Positions 19,763-28,544 of a stretch of 39,160 nt of DNA are shown here, in pieces. The stretch is from the NCBI GenBank assembly GCA_024741835.1, contig JAENRP010000363.1, positions 2,931 through 42,090 on the forward strand, in the 5' to 3' direction. Under the pieces are notes generated by a model. That model ran no database searches. It was not told the DNA's origin and was given only the letters and a program-made list of their open reading frames with translations. The stretch is from Diplocarpon mali (Eukaryota; Ascomycota; Leotiomycetes; Helotiales; Drepanopezizaceae). The position numbers and the translations under genes were made by a program. Each line of letters begins with the position of its first letter. Position 1 is the stretch's first letter.

Positions 19763-21405
19763 GTTGCGCGCTGCGCGGCTTGCCCGGATAGCCAGGACAG
19801 TAAATGGCCGAGAGAACATGTACCGAGTAGTTCCTGGGTCCTGTGCAGGTGCAGTGTGTGCAATCGTTTATGGTGTCTTGTCGGTGTTTGAATAGCGGGG
19901 TGAAGGAAGCGGGGGCGTACGACGTACAGTAGTCCCATACAGCAGAGCCCCGATTTTGTTGATTTGATTCCCGCAAACACCTTGCCTTCAAACCCACGCC
20001 CCGATCAGCACCCCGTAAACAAAGGGGCCGACAGATGCTCGTAGCCACTCAGACACGAGAGCGAGGCCGAGCCGAGTCGCTGAGCCGTGGAGCTGTCGAA
20101 AAAAAGTATGTTTTGCGGACCGTTCAAATCCCTTCCTCTGCCCGCGTCTTCTTTCTCTTCGTCTGCTTCTCTCCTCTCTCGCCAGGTAGAGTGAGGCTTT
20201 CTAGCCAATTAGCTTCTGATAGTGGGACCCGGGGGTAGTATTCTGCAGTGCTTTACAGCAAGTACTCACAAGGTCAAGTCCGGCAAAGGTATGGATAATA
20301 TACACTCAACTCCGGGTGGCTACTCTCCCTGGTAGCGGCTTGCTCGATGGTATGTTTTTGCGACTGCTGCCTGCTGTCTGCGAGATCACAAAAATCGAGA
20401 GTTCGAGTGAGGGTTCGTGGTCGCCGCCGGACAGGAATAAACACCACACGCAAGCCCCCTGTACAATCAGTTTAAACTTTGCGAACCCACTGTGCTTCCT
20501 GTATGTAGCCCCCGGTCGTTGAGACTATCACCGTACGGTAACGTGGTGTTTCCTCGGTACGATCCCCCCCTGGTTACAGTAGGAAACCTTGAGCTTTTGT
20601 CACCGCTGAACATTTCACAACTCGACCCGGGGAGGGGGGACTGCCTCACTGTACACAGTATTTCGAGAGGACTCCCGTACTTCGTAGGTATGTACAGCGC
20701 CACACACAGGACATACTCCGGTAGCACGCCCTGCGACGAAATATCGAATGAAGGTACATGTAGACGTCTGTCTTGGCTCGCGGCTTTCGTTCAGCCCGTA
20801 GGTCGATGTAGCTGTTGGGATACCTGCGTAGGAGTAGGTGCCGTGCGTCCTGGTAGAAGCGGGCGGTGAGCCCAACCATGCATTCGAGCGTGGTCTTGTT
20901 TTCTCGTCTGCCGGCGTTGGGGACGGTACTTACTCGGGACATCATATTTCATGCAGTAGCCGTGTTGGCTCTCGCGACTCTCGACATCACATTCCGTCTA
21001 CTGAGTACACAATAGAAGCCTGTCGATGTCGGGTGGAGCCGCAAGGCTAAACACGTGTCGTACTGCCCGGTAGTACGTCTAAGGTATGGATATTGACTTT
21101 GCATCGCTCCAGCGGGGAGAAAGAAAGCTCGACACCAGAGATCAGGTCGGCAGGCCTCCGAACTTCTGACTTGTGCTCGGCCCAGCGCCGACAGCCGGGC
21201 GGAAGATCCAAGTCGGAAGTCTCTCCTATACTCCAGAGAGTGGCGAATGTGTACATCGTCACCCCCGGACCGCCGAACCGCCTCCCCTCCCCTCCAAGGC
21301 GGGGTAGGTTTGAAGGAGAGGAGGATTATATTTCGACGGGACGTCTCCTGCGTTTCAAGTCGAGTCGTAACGTGACCGGAAGGTCGCCCCCATCCGAAGA
21401 TTCCA

Positions 21406-21465
21406 TTGGACTGGACTGGACTGGACTGGACTGGACTGGACTGGACTGGACTGGACTGGATTGGA
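21406..21465. repeat. Pentanucleotide repeat (CTGGA), 12 units
   Basis: Ten perfect CTGGA units at 21411-21460 are flanked on both sides by a TTGGA variant. A unit of five bases cannot stay in frame without cycling through all frames, which fits non-coding DNA. Confidence 0.95.
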
Positions 21466-21790
21466 TAGGTGTCTGAGGTGTCTGATAAGGTGCCTGGATG
21501 CCGGCGACATGGATTCGGCCGAGCGTGGAGTTCGGCGACAAAGGCAGACCTCAACCTCGGAAGATCTGAGTCGCCGGGAAAGCTCAGGGAAGCCGGTTGA
21601 TGATCTACTTCCGGGCAGATTTTCCTTTTTCGAGTCGCTGTCTGCGGCGCTGCATTCTGCGGCTCTCACAGAGCACAACCGGCTACAGGTTTCTGCGGGG
21701 CTCCAATGATGGGGGAAGCCTCGGCGTTGCTTCGAGTCTAGCATCGATGCATTCGATTATGGTTGTTGGACTACCGCTTCTTCCATTCAT

Positions 21791-21880
21791 CCGCCCGCCC
21801 CGCCCCGTCCCGTCCCGCTCCGCCCCGTCCCGTCCCGCTCCGCCCCGTCCCGTCCCGCTCCGCCCCGTCCCGCTCCGCCT
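21791..21880. repeat. 20-bp C-rich tandem repeat
   Basis: CGCCCCGTCCCGTCCCGCTC is repeated exactly at 21801-21820, 21821-21840 and 21841-21860, with a partial fourth copy and a related start. The minus strand therefore has many runs of three or four G separated by one to three bases, the pattern of potential G-quadruplexes. It ends about 145 bp upstream of the ATG at 22025. Confidence 0.93.
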
Positions 21881-22024
21881 CAAACTCCTGGTTGTCTAGA
21901 CGGACCCCTGAGCAATTTATACGTCTCGCTCGCTCGGGGAGAACTGCTACGCTACAATACCAATACCCTTCACAAAACTTTCACAAAGCCGGCTCCTTCC
22001 CTTTCAAGAAAAGGCGTGAAAATC

Positions 22025-23695
22025 ATGCACAAAGTCCAAGATTCTCACCGGCCTCCTCATCCAGCTGCTCTCCCAGCCTCCACAGATGCTGCCGCACCGA
22101 GGGCCATTCCACCTCCAACTCCGGTCAGATTCCCCCAAGTCGCGCCCAAGGCGGAATCAAAGGTCTTTCGCACGCCGCAGCATGTCTCCCTGGTCGACCT
22201 GTTACAGACCATCCACAGGCCGGCCGATATCAAGCTCTCCCACTTCGAGGCCGTTGGGGTCCACGTGATCCCAGATGCCTCGGCACCAGACCTCATACCG
22301 GACTCCAGCTACCTACCACCAAGCGAGAAGTGGAACGAGTTGACAGCAGAGGCGCTGCTGGAAGTGAACGAGGCAACCCGAAAGCCTCTCGGCAACGGCA
22401 ATCTTTCCCCTGGTGTGCAGACCTACCGAGAGCGTCAGAAGGAGCTGCTCATAGACAACACGGCAGCTTTCCGAACAATCAGGCGGATCCCAGCACCGAC
22501 AGGAGAGACGCCCGCCCGTCTCGGAAACGCCTACGAGTTCTTCAAGAACCTCGAATTCTTCTCGGGCTACTGGCCCGACACGTCGCTGCCAGCCAAATCC
22601 GAGCCACCCACCGACGAAGAGAAGCAGCGGAGTCGCCTCCCGACCCACCAGCAAACCCACGTCCGAGTTGGCAACGGTAGCCAGCTCCCCCCGGAGTATC
22701 GTCAAAACCTCATCACAGCCTTCGTCAAGCTCGTCGCCTACGACTTCGGTTGCAACGTCTCCTTCCCTCGCACGGAACCCCGGCTACACCTGACCCCCTC
22801 CCCCAGGGCATCGCCCGAACCGACACCTCCGCCCTCGTACTTCAACTCCTCGGCGACATTTATCTACCGCATGCCCGTCGAGCGCTCTTCCGCCCGAGCC
22901 GGCATAGTTGAAGGGCCCGTCGCCGCCGTGTCCGCGCGCGCAACAACGACCTTCGCCACCCCCGCCGACGAAACACTCGACCTGGCTCGAGAGATTGTCG
23001 CCATCCTCCTGACGGCCCAACAGCGAGCCCGCGACGGCAAGACGGAGAGGCGTTTCGGGGACGGGGAATGGTGGACCATGAGGCCGCGCTGGGGCGGAGG
23101 GCCAGGCGGCCCGATCGGCAAGGAAGCTGACACTGCCGAAGGGGCTGCCTCGGCTCCCGACGCCGATGGAGCCGAGAAGTCACCCCCTGCGCAGACTGAA
23201 GACGAGCGTGCGGCAGTCAAGATGGCGAACGAAGTGAAGCGCCAGATTGGCGGTATCGCGAACCGAACCCCGAATCCGGCCAAACGGCCCAAGAAGTCCA
23301 AGGAGGGATCTTTGATGGCTATCTACGATGCCTACCGTAGGATGACCCCACCGTCCGGGACGTGGGACCGCAGGGCGCGGTATTCAGCTATTGGGAAGGT
23401 GCAGGGGGAGGCATATGATGATGTCTTCTTGATCAGTGCGTTGAATCATCATATTTGTGTCGTCAGGGCCAAGGTGCCGGAGGACTTGCTCGTGGTGCTG
23501 GAGGGCGAGGAGAAGGGGAGTTGGGAGAGGCTGGAGGTGCGGAGGAGTCGGTGGTGGGACCTATACTTGAAGGAGGATCGGGTCGAGGCGATGAATGTGG
23601 TGTGGGGGGTTATGAGTTGGCTGATGAGGAAGGTTGAGCATCCCAAAGAGAAGGCCGCGGTACAGCTGGTTGAGAAAATGGACTTGAGTTGTTAA
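22025..23695 (+). CDS. Conserved-looking protein of unknown function, 556 residues
   Basis: Intronless frame from the ATG at 22025; a longer frame upstream has only a GTG at 22016. I do not recognise the family. Residues about 1-60 are Pro/Ala-rich and probably disordered. About 55-290 looks globular, with VSLVDLLQTIHRPADIKLSH, AYEFFKNLEFFSGYWPDTSL and PPEYRQNLITAFVKLVAYDF. After a linker comes an acidic and basic low-complexity stretch (about 360-420, with a KRPKKSK patch that could be a nuclear signal). A well-structured C-terminal part follows, with SLMAIYDAYRRMTP, GEAYDDVFLISALNHHICVV and the Trp-rich RRSRWWDLYLKED. No signal peptide or membrane helix is seen. Codon use and the protein-like C-terminus support a real gene. 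It is convergent with RRP6 and has a C-rich tandem repeat in its promoter region. Confidence 0.82.
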   Translation: MHKVQDSHRPPHPAALPASTDAAAPRAIPPPTPVRFPQVAPKAESKVFRTPQHVSLVDLLQTIHRPADIKLSHFEAVGVHVIPDASAPDLIPDSSYLPPSEKWNELTAEALLEVNEATRKPLGNGNLSPGVQTYRERQKELLIDNTAAFRTIRRIPAPTGETPARLGNAYEFFKNLEFFSGYWPDTSLPAKSEPPTDEEKQRSRLPTHQQTHVRVGNGSQLPPEYRQNLITAFVKLVAYDFGCNVSFPRTEPRLHLTPSPRASPEPTPPPSYFNSSATFIYRMPVERSSARAGIVEGPVAAVSARATTTFATPADETLDLAREIVAILLTAQQRARDGKTERRFGDGEWWTMRPRWGGGPGGPIGKEADTAEGAASAPDADGAEKSPPAQTEDERAAVKMANEVKRQIGGIANRTPNPAKRPKKSKEGSLMAIYDAYRRMTPPSGTWDRRARYSAIGKVQGEAYDDVFLISALNHHICVVRAKVPEDLLVVLEGEEKGSWERLEVRRSRWWDLYLKEDRVEAMNVVWGVMSWLMRKVEHPKEKAAVQLVEKMDLSC

Positions 23696-24194
23696 GTCGG
23701 GATTTGGTTTCAAGACGATGGGCAACGAGATGTGATTGGAAATGAGGGGGTGGAACGATCGAATCTGCAACGCCATGCTTGAATCGCATCACAGATATAT
23801 GTACAGGTAGATTGACTGGTCGATAGAACGGCTTGGATGACCAGACTCGAACCAATGGATAGTCAATCGCAACTCTTTGGACCTATATTCTACACACTCG
23901 GGGGACGCGGGTCTCGGAGTGAACTGCAGATGCATATCGTGGGCACCAGGAGGCTTGAAGTCTCGAGTTTCAACAGCCCATGACAATTGCTGCAGATCGT
24001 CAGCCAGCCTGGACTCCGCACCTCTTTGCATCCTTCGCAAGGCCCAAAGCCAGATTGCCCATGGGTGTGACGGTTCATCAGAAAAGATCCACGGCCTCAG
24101 GTGAATCCAGCCACGCAAGATCAAGACCAGCAGAGCATCCTATGTTGCCAAGCCAGCGTGCAGTTCCCCAGATTGTCAATCCTCCGCCCACCAC
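23696..24194. other. Convergent 3' spacer, unknown gene / RRP6
   Basis: These 499 bp separate two stops facing each other. They hold the two 3' untranslated regions; small overlapping frames on both strands show no family features. Confidence 0.55.
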
Positions 24195-26830
24195 TCAATT
24201 TTTGAACGTCTGGCTTTTTCCCGCCCTCTCCGTCTGTACCCTCCTCATACCCTTCGGCGCATCCATGCTTTTGACATACGGATCAAAAGGCTTCTTGAGC
24301 TTGCCGCTTCTATCGCCCAATTCCTTCTTTCCATGCAGAACCGACTCAGCCTTACTATAATCAAACGGTTCATCGTCATTGTCCTCCTCATCCTCTGCTA
24401 GCTCGCCCGACTTTCCAGCCTCGGCAGCTCTCTTAGCAGCTTTTCTAGCTCTCTTCTCTGCTTTCCGCAGAGCCTTTGCTGCAGCTTTAACCTCTGCTTC
24501 GTCATCTTCAACATCCAACGCTATATCAAACCCGCCATCCCCGCCGGTCTCCTCGATATCTGAGGTAGCCTCGCTCTTTCGCTTCGCTCCTCGCTTCAGT
24601 ACAAATGGTTCATCAACCTTTAACGGAGGTGGCACCGGACTATCAGGTAGAGGAATCTTTTGCGCAACTTGGGCTTGCTCTGCGAATCCTTGAGGCGCAC
24701 CGAATATCTCGGAGGATAGTGGGGGGAGGGGGACAGCAAGACGCAAGTTATCGTTCTTGTTTACTTTATGGGGTGAGTCGGGGGTATCCCACATGCTGCT
24801 CCCGAAAGCACCGCCCCAGAACGTGGATTTGGAACTTCGAAGGTCTCCTTCGTCCATGACTGCGACCAGCGTCGTTGATGCAGCTTCTAATGCCGTAGTT
24901 GGCGCCCGTTTGGGATTGGTCTTAGCAGCAAGTGTTGACGATTCGGATCGCAAGATATCTATCATGCTCGGACCATCCTTTCCACTAGCTTTAGCTGATT
25001 TGATGATATTGAGAAGCTCGACGGCTCGAGACTTCACACTGTACGCACAGGATTTAGTGAGACCTAGTAGGGCAACCATATCTCCCGGCATCAACTTCGC
25101 TAACGTTAGGACGACATGTTGAGGCATCACAAATGTCGGACTATCGTCGTCCAGACGTGCAATGTAATCCCGCCACTCGTGCACAGTTCTGAAGACGGCG
25201 AATTGCTCCTTACTGAGGAGAGAAGGCGTCTTGTTGAGTTGCGTGAACCATCCTCCGGGGCCCTTGCCGCTCTCCGAGTTGTAAACTTGACGTTCATAAC
25301 GTAAAAGAGAAGTTTCCTTTGACTTTTGCAAGGTTGTCTCTAAGTAATTCTCGTCGGGCACTTTTGGGTCTGATTTGTCTATTAGTTCGTTGCGTATCAT
25401 GTCGAATATGTAGAGAAGGAAGTGCGTATCGGCTCTGGCGTAGTAGAACATCTCATCTGGTAAGGGCCTGAGAAATTAGCACAGGCTTCAATCTGGCCAT
25501 CAGTGCAATTTCCTACCTTATCCTCCAATCAGCCATTTGATATTGTTTCTCAGCATCAAAGTCGACAAATTTCTTGAGTAGAAAGGCCAAACTCGCCCCA
25601 GCATATTTCAAGGCTCTGCTTGCGTGATGGGTATCGAATAGTCCGACTACGTACAGGCCTAGGTCTCTTTGCAGCCACACAATGTCCATGTATGCTCCAT
25701 GAAATACCTTGATTATTTTAGGGTCAGCAAATACTTCATTCAGTACCTGTAGATTTTGTCTCCATGGTTTTAAAGTATCCACAATCCAATCTTTGTCGCG
25801 AGTACTGATTTGCATCAACGAGACCATGCCAACGTATGACCGCTGATCATGATGTTCGAGATCGATTGCAATTTCAGATGCGGCCTTGAGCTCTTCAAGC
25901 ATTTCCAGCACTCCTTCTTCTGTATCAACGAAAATGGCCGATGTACTTTCCACAGGCAAGTATTGGATTGGGTCTGCTTTTTGGAATATGTGATCTGGGT
26001 ATTTTAGATGCAAGATTTCATGTTCGTAAGGATGGCAGTGTCTATAGCACATGTCAGTTTTATCCCGTTGAAAGAGTGACACTACGCCACTGATCTCCTG
26101 CAACTGCTTCTGTCGTTCGTATGAGCAACATTCTGTGGCTTACTCAAGCCCTCAGCAAAGATTCCTGGTGGGGTGGTGTGGATGGGGCAGTGAAAGATAA
26201 ATACTGTATTTGACCGAACTCATTTGTGAATGTACCCAGGCTCTCTTCGAGGGAGACAATTCCATGCGGTTTCGAGGTAAGGATAGGTTTCCATGTGGAG
26301 TCGTCATCGTTATTTGGTTTGACCTCAAAGCCAAGTTGAGGCTTGACGAGATTCTGGTTTCTGTACAAGTTTCCTGGTGTTTGCTTCTTGAACCTGGAAG
26401 GTATCTTTGAATCATAAGCTGATGGCTTCAAGAGAGATAAACATGTTATTGGTCCTACCTGTGTAGATAGATCCGTGCTTGGTGTTCCCTTGCGCTTGAT
26501 CATACCAGTGTATTCGTCGAGACAGGTATCCGACTTTTCCAGCAAGGAATCAACGACATCAACCACGTTACGCCAATTGTTCTCTACATCGTCCGCGTCC
26601 TCCAAGAATGGCGCTTTCAATTCTGAAATGGACGCTGCCGATTCAAGTAAAGCGCGGGCCAAAGTAAGCACGCGCTCACTCTGTTCGTCGAGGGCGGTTC
26701 CAACTTCAGAATTGAAGGATCGATGGAAGCCTAGATCTTCTGCGGATAACTGACCAGTGGTTCGCGTGATAGATATCAAAGAAGCTTGGACCTGCTCCTG
26801 CAAGGACTTGAAGTCCTGCATTTGCTCCAT
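24195..26830 (-). CDS. RRP6: Exosome complex exonuclease Rrp6
   Basis: Exons in transcript order 26830-26205, 26041-25517 and 25467-24195 give about 807 residues (yeast about 733). Rrp6 is the 3'-5' exonuclease of the nuclear exosome, which trims rRNA, snoRNA and snRNA precursors and degrades faulty transcripts. Order: PMC2NT region at the N-terminus (about 1-110, the Rrp47-binding part); DEDD-Y nuclease with IAIDLEHHDQRS (Asp269, Glu271), VFHGAYMDIVWLQRDLG (Asp328) and FYYARADTHF (Tyr393, Asp397); HRDC domain (about 455-535); basic and acidic C-terminal tail with KKPFDPYVKS. All four acidic ligands and the tyrosine are present, so the enzyme should be active. The 163-nt intron joins EFGQIQ to HCHPYEHEIL; the next is 49 nt. 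A further 54-nt segment, 26458-26405, has GT-AG ends and no stop, so a 789-residue spliced form is possible. ATG 26830 is chosen; 26821 is an alternative. Confidence 0.95.
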
Positions 26831-27023
26831 TGTCGAGGATCGAAGGTTCTTCGCTGTGGGAAGGTATATTAACAAACCCAAAAAATAATCTAAAAGTTCG
26901 AGGACCCCTGTACACATCGGTACTTTTAAGCGCCGATAGTGTTAGCGGCTTCAGCCTCGCCAGTGCTGAGAAGTGGAATTCGCGCCTTATTCTGGTATCA
27001 GTCTAAGCAACATAGCAACGAAT
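26831..27023. promoter_or_regulatory. Short divergent promoter RRP6 / MDM35
   Basis: Only 193 bp separate the two start codons, so both genes must share a compact bidirectional promoter. I recognise no specific factor site. Confidence 0.5.
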
Positions 27024-27418
27024 ATGTCCGCTTCATTGGCCCCTGAGTGTAATGAAATGAAAGAGTAAGTGACGTGCTTCTGTTTTCTTCACATATAGTA
27101 TATGTTGACGCAGCCCAGACGATATGATTCCTGCTTCTTGAAATGGTACAGTGAAAGTTGGTTACCGCCTCTTCTAGACGAGCTCTACTCAACTGCACTA
27201 GAATATCTGCGCGGACAAGGCACGACAGATGAATGTGCTTCTCTGTTCAAGGATTACAAGAAATGCCTGACCGTCAGCTACTCATTCAAATACTCTAGTT
27301 ACTATCTAATTAGTAATAGGCCGCTCTAAAAGAACGTGGTATTGACAAGATGCTGGATGAAGCTCGGGAAAATCATAAGGAGAATGATGCTGTACTTTTG
27401 CAGCGGAGGTGTGAGTAA
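27024..27418 (+). CDS. MDM35: Mdm35/TRIAP1-like mitochondrial intermembrane space protein
   Basis: Four small exons 27024-27064, 27119-27156, 27202-27272 and 27320-27418 give 82 residues (yeast Mdm35 has 86). The protein binds Ups1/Ups2-type proteins in the mitochondrial intermembrane space, and the complexes carry phosphatidic acid or phosphatidylserine between the membranes. The spliced sequence has the twin CX9C pattern: Cys-NEMKERYDS-Cys and Cys-ASLFKDYKK-Cys, the pairs oxidised by the Mia40 relay. Other hallmarks are MSASLAPEC at the start, FLKWYSEKYLRG formed across intron 2, and LKERGIDKMLDEAR. Introns are 54, 45 and 47 nt; donors of introns 2 and 3 are weak (GTTGGT, GTCAGC), but only these junctions give the family sequence. 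The first is supported by both Cys spacing and KWYSE. The gene shares a promoter region with RRP6. Confidence 0.93.
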
Positions 27419-28136
27419 AGCCCTTATACAAAACCAGAGTACTTCATCAATGACTATCTTAACACAATCGTGTAGGAGCCAGTATATATTCCATGATGTA
27501 CCAGTATCGGCATAGGATTGGAGTTATGGAGCGGGGCATATTCTATCTAGTCTCGATTCTAACTCGAGATTATAATTCTCTTTTAATGAGAATATTTTAA
27601 GCTTGTAAAATATATGTATTTCCAGACTGACAATGTTGACCTTTTTGGGAACTCTAGACACTCGGTTTATTTCCTATCTTAGTCTTGCTAAGCCCGTCAC
27701 AGGACTTTATGTAAACTCAAACACATATACTTTTACCGTTTTTCACCTCTTCTGGTCTGAATACATGTTTATATCAACGGCTCGAGGCTACCTCCCTCCT
27801 CCCTCCCAAAATTGCTTCGGCCAGAGCACGCACATGGAACCTTTCGGCTGATTCCCTGTCTGCACGTGATAAGGCTCGAAGGTAATCTTTCGAAGTAAAC
27901 CGGAATAAGTCAGCCTCCTCTCACAAGCCCCTTAGCAGTTTTGACACCATGCCGGCGGCACTGTCAGACTGTCGTTAGCACAGGGAGCTTCGCTCGATTT
28001 TGATGTTTTGGTCGCGATCTCTGCGCCCTGATACCTACAGCCAACTGTCGCAAAGCCCAAGTACTCGCCAGCTGTCCATACAAATCTGGAGTTCACCATC
28101 GAAGCACATTGATGCTGAAGCAACAGACAGAGATTC
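27419..28136. other. AT-rich spacer, 718 bp
   Basis: No gene is seen between MDM35 and the small membrane protein. Just after MDM35 there are two adjacent hairpins (27551-27569 and 27575-27593). The frames present are short and featureless. Confidence 0.5.
27551..27593 (+). other. Two adjacent 6-bp hairpins downstream of MDM35
   Basis: TCTCGA and TCGAGA pair around a 7-base loop at 27551-27569; ATTCTC and GAGAAT pair around another 7-base loop at 27575-27593. The second is AT-rich and followed by TATTTTAA. They could shape the MDM35 3' end, but fungal 3' ends do not rely on hairpins, so function is unknown. Confidence 0.4.
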
Positions 28137-28522
28137 ATGCACCCCTTCTCAATTCTCACACTTGCGATATTCGTAGCCGGCTACATCACAGCGAGGTGGG
28201 ATTTGGTTACGCGACTTTATGAGCTCGCGATTTTCGCGTGGGACCACGGAGTTGTTGTAAGTCCTCAATTCAACCAGGGACATTTATTTGGTCTAACGCC
28301 TGATGAATAGGCGCGCACGGCCAAAGGTTTCGCAATACTTTCACTCCTCTTCTTTCTATTCTTAATCCCAGTAGAAAGGCTTGCCTCAAGAGAAACGGAC
28401 TTGGTGGGTATTAAACATGTGGGCGAGTTGGACATAGCTAAAGTAATTGCAGCATCCTAGATCTGGTAGTGCAGGAATATCTGCGAGAGAACAACTTCGC
28501 CGACGAGGTTCGTTCTAACTAG
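28137..28522 (+). CDS. Small hypothetical membrane protein upstream of GPI1
   Basis: I do not recognise this protein. Exon 28137-28256 (40 codons) and exon 28311-28403 (31 codons) join across a 54-nt GTAAGT...TAG intron in phase 0. The first exon starts MHPFSILTLAIFVAGYITAR and has a second apolar patch, LYELAIFAWDHGVV. The second has a strong helix, FAILSLLFFLFLIP, so one to two membrane spans are likely. The 3' end is uncertain. Read straight on it stops at 28458-28460 (89 residues). With a further intron 28404-28474 it ends YLRENNFADEVRSN at 28520-28522 (86 residues). With the acceptor five bases earlier (28469) the frame stays open into the GPI1 ATG at 28545. The gap to GPI1 is only 22 bp in the second model, so its transcript may overlap that of GPI1, or the exons may be part of the GPI1 leader. 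Confidence 0.55.
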
Positions 28523-28544
28523 ATCCAGAGGCAGAAAAGCTGTC

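Larger units (their letters stand above)
18967..22024. other. Repeat-rich 3-kb spacer with assembly gap
   Basis: This spacer lies between two divergent genes (5' ends at 18966 and 22025). It contains a CAG/CAA-type run, the N gap, a 12-bp repeat, a CTGGA pentanucleotide repeat and a 20-bp C-rich repeat, each listed separately. Several 60-200-codon frames exist, but they overlap on both strands, run through the repeats and carry no recognisable domain, so I call no gene. Both gene promoters must be in here. Confidence 0.5.

Noticed and set aside
21763..22680. 305-codon plus frame through the C-rich repeat
   Set aside because: The first part is Pro/Arg/Ser repeat translation, and the rest overlaps the better frame of the 556-residue protein.
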